This document shows, one piece after another, positions 33,231 through 43,329 of a stretch of 64,000 bases of DNA. This stretch comes from Leptobrachium leishanense (lineage: Eukaryota; Chordata; Amphibia; Anura; Megophryidae), in assembly GCA_009667805.1 (NCBI GenBank), contig CM019064.1, forward strand, positions 73,902,400 through 73,966,399, given 5' to 3'. A program made the translations under genes and the position numbers. Below the pieces are notes generated by a model. The model saw only the letters and a program-made list of their open reading frames with translations. It was not told where the DNA came from and did no database searches. The number at the start of each line of letters is the position of its first letter. Position 1 is the first letter of the stretch.

Positions 33231-34638
33231 TTTTTAAAAAAATTAAAAATAAATTGGTTCATTAGCTCATATGTAGTAGAGGAGTCTTTGCAATTGGATG
33301 CCATGGACAAAATAACCTGTACCTTCTATATCGGAGTGCTTGCAAGGGGTGTCGTTGAGAGATTAGCTATGTGCCCTTGGTATAGGCAAATGAACACCCT
33401 TGGGTCAAGGGTTCTCAAAATTGGACCCCAATATGCAGGCAGGTGTTCTTGGCAAGGTACAGACAATTGTAAGACAATCTCATAGTCTGTATTAGGGGTC
33501 GGTGCAGGAGGCAAAGGTTTGTCAACAATTAAACAGGAGAAACGGGTCAGATTCCAGGTATCAGTGAAAGGCTATGAAGTGTCTCTTCGGAAGATCAGGT
33601 ATGTGTGGACCAGGCTTTTATGTTGGATGCTCAGCACAGTGGTCACTCGCTCCACCCCCAGGGGTGGGTGCAGCTTTGGAGTCAGGGAACCGGGGTCATT
33701 CAGTTTGGGGATGCAACAACCTGGCTCTGTCACTGCCCCCACACCCAATCTCTGCAGGGGAACTCCCCAAACAGAGGCAGAGCCAGGGACAGCCGTTGAG
33801 CCAGGAGCGCCATGCTGTATTTGCCTCTCCTCACTGAGGTTGGGGCTGTGAGTCCTCTCAGCTTCACTCTACCCCAGGTGAGCCCTGCCGTGAGGAGCCG
33901 CAAAGGAATGCCGGGGGCCACCAGAGGAAGAGCCAGTGTTGAGCACGTCATTGCCACGGACCGGAAGTCGGGTGCTGGGACGCCACGGCCGCCGATCGAC
34001 CTCGTCTCTGCCTGCTGACCTTCCGGAGCACCGCGGTCCGACGGTCTGGAGCACGGCATTGACCCTCGGTGAGTCCCCAAGGCGAGCGGTCAGCTGGGTG
34101 CAGCTTGACACATTGGGAGATGGAGGTCAGAAATAAAGTTGTGTGTGGCCATGTAAAAAAAACATGGTGGGACATACATAGTAGGGACAGGTCACCATGT
34201 GTATTCTTTATATTCTCCACATTGCACCAGGACTGCCACCTTTTTGCTACTGTTACCTGCTACATGCTTGCTTACCACTGTAACATATTCTACCACATTA
34301 CCTAAGTGATGCCAGCCTTCAGATACAGAGGACCCGGTCTCCTCTTGACAAGACCACGCCTTCTGTCTCTATCAGATACCAAGTGAAGCGAGGAAAGAAA
34401 TCATTTGTCATTGTTATTTTTTACCCTCAAACAACAATGGGCCCTGAACATGAAGATTTACAAGTTATGGCACTATGTTTTGCAAAGTTATAGAAGAAAT
34501 TTAAATTAGATACAGTGTTTGCACAGAAACACAAAATATTTTATTCAGTCATCATTCTGTGATGGATTTAAAGAGTACCAATCGAGTCCAGAATAACTTT
34601 AGCTCATTTCAAAGTTCTCCCACATCTGCCTACACATT
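33231..34638. other. Unassigned stretch with a GC-rich block
   Basis: Bases 33600-34110 are markedly richer in GC and CpG than the surroundings and produce overlapping ORFs on several frames, none with a recognisable domain. It might be part of an LTR or a CpG island, but I found neither termini nor promoter motifs that decide it. Confidence 0.4.
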
Positions 34639-34827
34639 CAGGCCTATTCAAAGAAAGGTGAAACTCAGGAGAATGACTGGAGAAGTGAAAATTCTAGGTC
34701 AAAATAGCCAAACCAGAAAAATTCTCCAATTTATCTCACTTCACAGCTGCACAATCAGCTATTTGGTCTAGATTGCTCTCTTCTCCTGACAATTCTCCTG
34801 ATTTTCACCTATCTTTGAATAAACCTG
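34639..34827. mobile_element. Short MITE, CAGG(C/T)TATTCAAAGA ends, ATT duplication
   Basis: A 189-bp element. The left end CAGGCCTATTCAAAGAAAGG and the complement of the right end, CAGGTTTATTCAAAGATAGG, agree over most of about 36 bp, including GGTGAAA and CAGGAGAAT. ATT flanks both sides (34636-34638 and 34828-34830). The outer 16 bp resemble the termini of the large CAGGGTTAT family, so the two may use one transposase. Confidence 0.9.
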
Positions 34828-34975
34828 ATTGTTTTATCCAAACTATTTACCAATGGATAATTTAAAAAAAAATCTCCATGAGCTTCCATTTTGCAATGAG
34901 TGCTGCAGCATGCCACATGGCTTGTTTCCCTAGGGAGTGATTTATGGCAGAACAGCAGGAGGACACCTCCCCTAA

Positions 34976-35403
34976 GGCTAGGGTCAAACAAACGCATTAT
35001 TCGCAGTGACCGTCAAAAAGTGCGTCCGAACGCATTGACGGATTTTTTCACGGAATGCACGAAAACAGTCATACGATGCGCATTTTTAATGCGTGATTTT
35101 TTTACAGATCGTCAATAAAACACTTTTTGCGTCTGGACGTTATGTTGGCCAGACATTAGCAGTGTCTGACATCTCCTAATCATGCAAACATGCCGCTAGC
35201 GGACGCAGCGCACTCTGTACGTCAGTACTAGCGGTATCACGTTCTCGAAAAAATGTGTTTGTTTGCCACTTGCGTTGTGCAGCCGCACTTTTGTGCGGCC
35301 GTTCTTCGTATGCTGCCCCGCATTGGACGTCATTTGCTGCTAGCACGGCCGTGATTTAGTGCTGCTAAACGCACGTTAATATTGCGTTAGTCTGACCCTA
35401 GCC
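34976..35403. mobile_element. GGCTAGGGTCAGAC-family MITE
   Basis: GGCTAGGGTCAAACAAACGC and GCGTTAGTCTGACCCTAGCC form inverted ends. The interior aligns in order with the copy at 30867: GTCATACGATGCGCATTT, TCAATAAAACACTTTTTGCG, TCTGGACGTTATGTTGGCC, GCGGACGCAGCGCACTCTGT. The flanks are TAA and TTA. Confidence 0.92.
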
Positions 35404-35748
35404 TTAGAGCTGCAGCTGAAGTAAACATCCTTACAGATTCAGAGCATTTGGCTCTCAGATTTCCTGAGCAAATATGGATGCTGGATGCTTAGTAAGGGTC
35501 AACTGTTAACCCTTCCCTACCATGCTTTAATTCCCCTACAAGTGTCAGCTAAACAAGTATAGTTTAATGGGGGAAAGGGCATATAGAAATGTAAATATTC
35601 ATGCTTGTGTATCTGTGTTTGAAATGCAACGAAGTAGGAGAATGGGGAAAAAAGACATTTTCAACCTTTCAGAGATAATATTAGAAGCATCCATATTATT
35701 AAACAACCCCCTCTCAAGCTAGGCTGAGCTGTCTATCTCACACATTAG
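35404..35748. other. Unassigned gap between MITEs
   Basis: Nothing recognised. Confidence 0.4.
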
Positions 35749-36424
35749 GGGCACTATTCCGAGTCCTGCACTAAAACAGGGACTGCAAGTTTCCCCTTAT
35801 CGTCCCCATTTTAGCACCATATTACAGGGCAGGCGCTGATTCAGCAGCTTGCCCCGGAACATCGCGCTAACCTTCTGGATACTCGCACCAGCACCACCAC
35901 GAGTATCACATCCTGGATTCCAGAGGACTCCATGGACGGTTGCTACCGGGCAGCGTGACCTGCACAAGCTCACTCTCGTGAGATCATGCAGGGCCGCAGA
36001 GTGATTTGTGGAGGGAGACTGGTGACTATTTGTCCCCAGTCTCACTCTACTCCCGGCGGCCAGAAGTGAGGAATCGGTCCACCTTTCGTGCCACGGAATG
36101 AGACGTGAGTATCTGATTTTTGGGGGGATTTTCAGCTGGTGCTGACTGATTCTGCAGAAACGGTATCAGTTCGCACCAGCTTCCTAGCTGTGGTTGACTT
36201 TTTCGTTACTACAGTGGTGCAGTAATTAGCGCTAGGACTTTGTAAAACCTTACTTATCCTAACGCTAATTACTGATTGCGTTCCCCATGTTAAATATAGG
36301 AAGCGGAAGGTACAGCAAGCTTGCGCAAGCGAGCACAATCACTGATGTGCATGCATTACAGTCACTTAGCCTAGCATTACTGCTCACATAGCTGAACGCT
36401 AGCGGTAAGAAAGTAATAGGGCCC
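35749..36424. mobile_element. Harbinger-like MITE, GGGC(A/C)CTATT ends, TAG duplication
   Basis: The left end GGGCACTATTCC and right end AATAGGGCCC are imperfect inverted copies. TAG flanks both (35746-35748 and 36425-36427). The interior matches the interrupted element at 42462-49129: CTAAAACAGGGAC, CCCCATTTTAGC, CAGGCGCTGATTCAGC, TTAGCGCTAGGACTTTG, CCTAACGCTAATTA and GCTCACATAGCTG. Confidence 0.9.
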
Positions 36425-36547
36425 TAGATGTTTGATCCCCGCCACGAAAGAGAGGAAGGAAAAACATGGTCATCTCCGTAAAAAGAGCAGGTAGATTAGA
36501 AGCTGCAAAAACTCGCAAAATGCCAATGCAAGTTGTACAAAATGTTG

Positions 36548-37660
36548 TGTAGCGCTGTGTTAAAATCTTGCTGTGGCATTACCTATTTTTGGCCACAAGA
36601 TGGAGACAGTCGCGATTAGAGACACTGGACATTGGGACTACATTTCCCGGCATGCTTTGCAAGGAGACAGGAAGTGGGTGGGGACTGGACACTTACATCC
36701 TCCACCTCGTGGAGAATGCGCCAGAGCGCGCCAGGGAACGAGAGAGAGCAGACGCAGTGCCATACATCGCGAGAGGGCCTAGGCCAGAGCGCAAGTGAGA
36801 CCTGTCAGTTCTTTTACCGGGTCATTCAGCCACAAGAGAAGGAGCCCTCCAAGTTCCAGAGTTGCTGTAGATTGAACCAACCGAAGACCTTCGAGTAAGG
36901 AGTCACCGTGAGTTGATCGGGTACAGAGAGCAGGCGGTGAGCTGGGAAAAGTCGTGGACAATCTACGGGAAGTCAGACAACGGATCCGGCCGCTAGTATC
37001 CCCAGTCAAAATCGAGCGGAGAGACGTCCTGGGTCAGCGGAGCCTAAAGCAACCGGTGGATGGGTGAGAGGCCTCCAAGGCCGTTTGTAATAAAAAGAAC
37101 ACGCTGCTGTTTTCTCTTTAAAGTCCACAGGGCCCCAACTTGACTAGTCGAAGACATTTCTTAAGTAAATTCACTGGCCAGTTGAACAGTACCCGGGTAC
37201 CATACACACATACACACCTTTTACATTCCGGGACTTAACCTGTGCAGGACTCACTTTTGTTACGAATCGGAACAGGGGTTAAAGATACGTTCTGAATATA
37301 TTTTTCTCCTTTCCGCTGCGCGTTTATCGTAATACGAAGAGATTGTATTCTTGGGTTCCGCTACGTGTCCCTTTTCCGAATATTCGTGCAACTGCATTTC
37401 TTTTCTGTTCGGTTACGAATATTTTATTTTCCGAAATACGAAGCCTCGTGTTTCGGTTCTTTTCCGCAACGCGTTTTTTACCGCGATACGAAAGTACTCT
37501 AAAATACCTGTGAATACCGTGTCTCAACATCTGCTTATTATTTAGTAAACTATTTAAATTATAAAAACTCACAACGGTGTTGGAGTATATTTATTCCCTA
37601 GTGCGGGGAGACTGACTCGTGGTTCAATTTTCAGCGGCTCCTCCGGGAGTGAGCGCTACA
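36548..37660 (+). mobile_element. Solo LTR, 1113 bp, GTTG duplication
   Basis: The ends TGTAGCGCT and AGCGCTACA are a 9-bp perfect inverted repeat with TG...CA termini. GTTG lies directly outside both (36544-36547 and 37661-37664), a 4-bp duplication. An AATAAA at about 37089 could be the polyadenylation signal. Downstream, 37250-37530 is rich in CG-containing words (TTCCGC, ACGCG, TACGAA). There is no internal retroviral or gypsy coding region next to it. Strand is inferred only from the AATAAA. It is probably a Ty3/gypsy or ERV LTR left by recombination. Confidence 0.75.
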
Positions 37661-37664
37661 GTTG

Positions 37665-38430
37665 CAAAAAGGTTTATTGGTTGAAATACGCCTCAACATA
37701 AAAACTCACTATAACAGGCGGCGGGTACACTTAAATGATCTACTGAAAAATATCACCTAGTGGTGTATTGATGGCTACAAACGTTACACCTTGATACATC
37801 TAGTCAATTTAATATGGATAACCCATCACGCTTCAATGCCATTATTCATCTGTAAGAACTAATTCTTAGGACATTTATTTTTTTTGACTCATTCATTTGC
37901 CCAGCACATGGAAAAACCATAGAGACAAGATCTCCACTTTTTACAATGTCAATAGATATCCAGAAATAGCAAGAAGCCTTAGAGAATATTTCTCCTTTCA
38001 CCTGTTTCACAGCAAATTATTTTCCATTAATGTGCTCTTTCACCCCATTCAATCAATAAAACTAATTGCAGGCAGTTTTCCTCACTGGGATAGATAAGGT
38101 ATGATGCCCTTTATAAGAATGATATGCTCGTTAAGCATTCAACTGTTTCCTACACAGAAATGCCACAAGACACTCACTGACATTTAGCACATGTTTACTC
38201 AATATAATTGGCCCTAAGATTCTATTCCATTTAATCCGGTGTGTAACTATAGGATACAGATGAGTAGTTACAGAAATGAAGTAGAAATATTTGAAAATTA
38301 TTTATTTTTTATGGTCATTGATAGATCTAGTACCACTGAATAAAGAAAATGACATAATGAAATTGCAGTATATATGATGCACTAAAGAGAAATGTGGCAA
38401 TTAATCGATAGCAAAACCAATCTAAGATAG
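37665..38430. other. Unassigned stretch
   Basis: AT-rich. Nothing recognised apart from an accidental-looking ORF at 37897-38097. Confidence 0.4.
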
Positions 38431-38640
38431 TATTTTATTTATTTATAAAGGATTTTACCAGGAAGGATACGTTGAGATTTCTCTCGTTTTTCAAGTATGT
38501 CCTGGGTACAAGAACATTGTATTTTTACAGTAGGTACAGAAATGCAAAGTAATAAAATGCAAGATATTACAAACAAAACACACATATACAGATTAACACA
38601 GAAAATAAATATGTAAGTAAATATGCCAATCATAGTGAAT
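38431..38640 (-). mobile_element. 5'-truncated L2-like LINE tail
   Basis: ATTTATTTATAAAGGATTTT followed by ACCAGGAAGGATACGTTGAG and CAAGTATGTCCTGGGT is the complement of the LINE 3' end. The match to 16872-17040 continues through AATGCAAGATATTA and ATACAGATTAACA. Only 3' UTR sequence is present. Confidence 0.88.
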
Positions 38641-39044
38641 TATTGCACTTAATTGTGCAGCGCATATGGAATAACTTCATATCTGATACCATAGTTCTCC
38701 TATGCAGTGGTGTATTTAGGTTTTGTGCTGCCCTAGGCCTGACTAAACTCGTGCACCCCCTAATTTAAATTTGACGCACCCCTTCCTGTCAAGGACACAC
38801 CTCTTTCTGGTTAATCCCCACCCTTCCTCTTTAAGCTCCACCTTTTCCTCTTAGAGCTCCGCCTTTTCCTCTCTTTATATTAAAAGTGGATACCAAGTGC
38901 CTACTTGTATATTTTGTATACTATTTCAAATGTATCTATTGAGATAAAGAAAATTATGAAATGTTTAAATTCAAGCATTTTTACGAAGAACAGCCATGCA
39001 TGTCAAGTAAACGGGATCACAGTCGCTCTAATTGGTTGAACAAT

Positions 39045-39475
39045 AAAATCCACAGAAATGTGCACTGCATATGAGCGTATCACAGAGCTGCACAGCAATA
39101 AAACCCACAGAAATGGGCACTGTGTAAGAGCATATCAGAGCTGCACAGCAATAAAACCCACAGAAATGTGCAGTGTGTATGAGCATATCACAGAACTGCA
39201 CAGCAATAAAACTCACAGTAATATGCAGTGTGTATCACAGAATCCACAGCAATAAAACTCCCAGCAATGCAATGTGCGGTGTGTGTCAGCGTATCAGAAT
39301 CCACAGCAATAAAACTCCCAGCAATGCAATGTGCAGTGTGTGTCAGCGTATCAGAATCCACAGCAATAAAACTCCCAGCAATGCAATGTGCGGTGTGTAT
39401 GAGTGCATCAGAATCCACTGCAGTAAAACTCCCAGCAAACTGAGTGTATATGAGCACACAGCAATTATGCTGTGG
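39045..39475 (+). repeat. Minisatellite, 55-57-bp unit, about 7-8 copies
   Basis: Units have the form CACAGAAATGTGCACTGCAT + ATGAGCGTATCACAGAGCTG + CACAGCAATAAAACC early. They change to a GCAATGCAATGTGC...GTATCAGAATCCACAG form later. ORFs across it (for example 39173-39523) are repeats of the unit, not genes. Confidence 0.93.
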
Positions 39476-39639
39476 AGCCATCTTGTCAGCAGTGGGGTGA
39501 CACTGCCAGAGGGTGCACTGTAGCTTTGATTCCCTTCCCGGTGGGTGTTCAGTCCAGAATAGAGTCTGTGTTAACGAAAGGGCGGGCAGCTGCGCGCGTG
39601 CGTTTCACGTGGTTCAGCCAATCATGTGGTACTGAGACT

Positions 39640-40147
39640 CAGAGAAATGGCAGTGAAATGCCCTGATGTTCGGTGGTTTCAATCAGCAGGTTTGTTCAGG
39701 CGAACCCCATAGGTTTCAATGTTAAAAATATTCCCGTTTTTATGCAATATCTAATAAATCATTTATTATTTTAATCTGCAGTAAAAAGTCTTTACTTATT
39801 GATTTTTTTTTTTTTAGTACCTTTTAGTCATTTTTCAGATTTTTTTTGGGCAAAATTCCCCCCCTTTTTTTTAATAGCAGTTTTTCTTTTTTCTATAACA
39901 GAACTTTTTATTATCAATCATAGGATCTTATATGTAAATTCCAGACATTTTCGTTCAGTAGTTCTTTTGAAAACAGCAGGCCACGGGTTTGCGGTGGCAG
40001 CATTCAGCGGCCGCCTACATGCACTTTGGGGACCCTGCGGTGAATGGTGAAGTCACTTCAGGGTGGGGAAATTTTATTCTCCTAAATGCAGGGAACTACA
40101 GAACACCAAAAAGTTGGCGTCATTTCGGTGCTCTGTGAGTAACCCAT
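39640..40147. mobile_element. CAGGGTTAT-family MITE copy inside the composite hAT
   Basis: Begins in family sequence GCAGTGAAATGCCCTGATGT + TCGGTGGTTT and contains CCATAGGTTTCAATGTTAAA + AATATTCCCG. It continues with ATTTTCGTTCAGTAGTTC and GACCCTGCGGTGAAT, and ends TTTCGGTGCTCTGTGAGTAACCC. The left terminus is missing. Confidence 0.8.
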
Positions 40148-40394
40148 TTAGTGGTGAGGTTTTTTGCTGCCCCCTGGAAAGTGAAATTGAAAGTGTAAAT
40201 TAGTGAAATCTCAATGTATCCTTCCTGGTAAAATACTTTGCAAAAGTAAAAAAAAATAAAAAAAATTTTAGGGGTGGGGCCACCCAGTGCGGGCCACCGC
40301 CCCCTGGAAAGTGCCGCCCTAGGCCTGGGCCTAGTCGGCCTAGGCCAAAATACACCAGTGCCCCTATCTCATGCTAGGGCTCAAAAGTGTTTAA

Positions 40395-41631
40395 CCACTT
40401 CAATGCTAAGGACGCGCTCAGCGCGTCCTCAGCATTACCGCTGGTATGCGGAGGACGCGCTGAGCGCGTCCTCGCATTGGGGTCAGCGTTCGGCCGGGTT
40501 CCGGCCGATCGCTGGCCCCTCCGGTGCGGGCTGACATCCTGGATGTCAGCCCGGCATCCGGAGCAGTGGCCGCCATTATTAGGTGTCATCGCGCCCCCGC
40601 GATGACACCTAATTCAGGCGCCCCCCCCGCATGTGCGGAGGAGGCGCCTGAAAGGGAGGGGGGGAGGTCCTTCGGACCTCTCTCCCTCCCGATCGGCGGC
40701 ACACAGGGGCTTAACCCAGGCATCATTTGGAAGGGCACAGCCTGCCCTTCCAAATGATGCCTGGCATTAACCCCTGGGGAGCTGGATCGCAAATCGGCGC
40801 TGAAAAGCGCCGATTCGCGATCCTTCCCGGGAGCTGGCGACATCTTGGATGTCGGCCAAGCTTCCGGAACTCCCCCAGAGGACTGGCGTCATCGTGCGCA
40901 GCACGATGACGCCAGTCCTACAGTTAACCCCTAACTGCCACGAACTGTGGAGATAGGGAGTTCCAATGAACTCCCTATCTCCCGATCCGTGGCAGTTAGG
41001 GGTTAAATTTTGATATGGTTGGATCGGCCAGAGCATGGCCGTTCCAACGATACCAAACATGAAAGTAAAAAAATTGTAAAAAAAAAAAAAAATGAAAAAA
41101 AAAAAAAAAAAAAAATTAAAAAAAAAAATTAAAAAAAAAAAAAATAAACACTTTTTTTTTATTTTTTTGGTTTGTTAATGCAGCAATATTGTTCCCATTT
41201 CAATTATAATGTGAACAATGATGCTGCATTAACGATTTTTGTATGCGGTGCGTTTGTTAAAAATGGTGTCATTTTCCCCAAAAAAAAATGTAACGAGACC
41301 CCATCTCTAATTTTTTTAACAAGCGCACCCCATACAAAATATAACCGCAATTGCTCGCATGTTAAAATGTGGAAAAAAACACTTTACACATTGTAAATTA
41401 TTGAAAATACATATTTTATTGCATTTTTTGTTATAATATACAAACATGACATAACGTATACATATAATAATGACATATTATGAATCTACCGAGTCTGACG
41501 GAAAGAACGATATATAATATGTCGGTGTCATATACTAAAATAAGCCTTAAAAACACGTTTAAACATGATGCGCAAAACAGGTAAAAAATGACCTCAGCAC
41601 AGGGGCGGGAAAAGCCTCAGCAGCGAAAGGG
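40395..41631. mobile_element. TTAA-flanked (piggyBac-like) MITE packed with palindromes
   Basis: TTAA at 40391-40394 and 41632-41635 brackets ends CCACTTCAATGCTAAGG and, as complement of the right, CCCTTTCGCTGCTGAGG (imperfect inverted repeat). The left half (40400-41005) is almost a continuous series of hairpins: AGGACGCGCTCAGCGCGTCCT; CTGACATCCTGGATGTCAG; GTGTCATCGCG...CGCGATGACAC; GGTCCTTCGGACC; CATCATTTGGAAGGGC...GCCCTTCCAAATGATG; GATCGCAAATCGGCG...CGCCGATTCGCGATC; GGCGTCATCGTGC...GCACGATGACGCC; and a long one at 40924-41006 closing on TTAACCCCTAACTGCCACG. The right half is A/T-rich with poly-A runs at 41075-41160. Confidence 0.88.
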
Positions 41632-41719
41632 TTAAACAAGTATATTAAATATGTTTCGGCAGTCTTATGAAACAAGGACAAATATAACCAGTTGTTAACA
41701 GCAACATTGCTAAGCGTTT

Positions 41720-41870
41720 TAACCAATTTACTACCGATATCGAGATAGTGCCTTTGAAGCCCGAGCTATCTGGTGCCCCGATGTCGCGATATCTCGATAT
41801 GCTGATCTGCAGCCCTTCTTCTTGTGGGGCTATCTGAAGGAATGAATGTAACGTAACAAGCCCCCACATG
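41720..41870. mobile_element. Truncated TTAA MITE of the 9920 family
   Basis: TTAA then CCAATTTACTACCGATATCG, GATAGTGCCTTTGAAG, TCTGGTGCCCCGATGT, ATATCTCGATATGCTGATCT and GCAGCCC match 10376-10250 of the 9920 MITE in inverted order. The other end is missing. Confidence 0.75.
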
Positions 41871-42461
41871 AGTGACACCTTAGCAGATAACATTAGGAAT
41901 GAGATCCATAATATTGATAATGCAATAATAATACGTATTCGCACCAATAATGATATGAGTTAACAACATGCAACGCCATATATCGACATGTTCCTAGCAG
42001 GAAACATCAGCCACTTCAAGCACTTGCTGTGATGGGATGTGGCCAATATAAGAGGTAATATGTCTACTGAACCCCTCATTAATTTCCAATCATTCGTTAT
42101 TTGTTCTATAACAAAAACTTGGGGTTTGGGTCTATATCAGTCAACCTGTATTTGTACTATGGCATCTTACTATAAACACAGGGATTTCCAGTGATTTCAA
42201 ATTAAGGTCAATGGTGAAGATGCTCCTTATAACAAAGAATGGCTGTCGATCACCTTGAAAAAGTAGCTCACTTTCCCCTTAAGGTTGGTCATCTGGACAT
42301 GGTTTTATCTCATATTATTATAGCAGGACGTAAATGCAACATTAAGAACGTTTCATGGTGTTTCTTGAACCTAACAATACTGGATATATCTTTCAAAGAA
42401 ACAGAAGTCAGTGCTGGAGTATAAAGCCCATTTCATTGGGGTATCCAAAATGAAACAAATA
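41871..42461. other. Unassigned stretch
   Basis: No coding family or repeat termini recognised. Confidence 0.4.
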
Positions 42462-43329
42462 GGGCAGTATTACAATACTAACGCTAAAACAGGGACACTA
42501 AGAAGGAAAACCTATGCCTGCAGGTTTCTCCTTAGCGTCCCCATTTTAGCTTCATATTACGGGACAGGCGCTGATTCAGCGCTAACATGCCACCCTGAGC
42601 ATCCCCTCTATGGAGTCCATAGGACTTCATTGATGCTTCGACTGCCGGGTCACATGACCGGCAAGATCTCGCCTCTCGCGAGATCTTGCAGGTCAGCGGA
42701 GTGATCGTGGAGAGAGACGTAGAACTTTTTTTCCCCACTATCACTTTGCTCCCGGTAGCCGAAAGCAGCGGATCGGGCTGCAGGATGAGAGGTGAGTATT
42801 TGATTTTGGGAGGATTTGTAGCTTGTGATAACCACAGCTTGGAGCTGGTGCTAACTTTTGAGCAGCGGTGATTAATTAGCGCTAGGACTTTGCAATCCTA
42901 ACGCTAATTAACTGTTTGCGCTCTCTTTGCTTAACATGGGGAATGCAAAGTACAGCAAACTCGCGCTGAATTCCAATGCTGTAGCGTTTTTTTTTTTTTT
43001 ATTGTAATAAGTTTTTATTGTTTTACAAACTTTTCACATGGTGCACACAGTATCGAAGTAAAAGTTGCAACAAGGTAAAGCATATAACTTCAGGGAATTT
43101 GTAGGATGAGACATGGATGATAAAAGTAATTTTCTTTATAATGTGTGCAGGAGTAATTTTGGTTTAGCCAACAAGCAAACAAGTAAAAGCATTTAACAGT
43201 AATGAATTAGCAGTAATGTTGGGGTGTACAAGTTGGGGTATTCTGAATGTGTGGAGGGCGGGGGAAGGTGTGGTATGGCAAATTGGTTTACATTTGTTAG
43301 TTCGCATACAGTTGTGTAAGGTGTGGTGC

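Larger units (their letters stand above)
38705..40360. mobile_element. Composite hAT element (CAGTGGTGTATTT ends)
   Basis: The left end CAGTGGTGTATTTAGG and right end AAATACACCAGTG are inverted copies differing at one inner base. Both carry a GCCCTAGGCC box just inside. The flanking octamers CTCCTATG (38697-38704) and CCCCTATC (40361-40368) match at 6 of 8 positions. The interior holds a minisatellite, a CAGGGTTAT MITE and a SINE/LINE tail fragment at about 40200-40245. That fragment lies between two copies of a 15-bp sequence, GCCCCCTGGAAAGTG (40169-40183 and 40299-40313). No transposase was seen. Confidence 0.82.

Noticed and set aside
33519..34220. Several overlapping ORFs in a GC-rich block, possibly a host exon or CpG island
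   Set aside because: Frames on both strands are open to a similar degree, none shows a domain, and I see no convincing splice sites or promoter elements.
39173..39523. Protein-like repeats (SESTAIKLPAMQCAV) suggesting a repeat protein
   Set aside because: They are translations of a 55-57-bp minisatellite, open in several frames on both strands.
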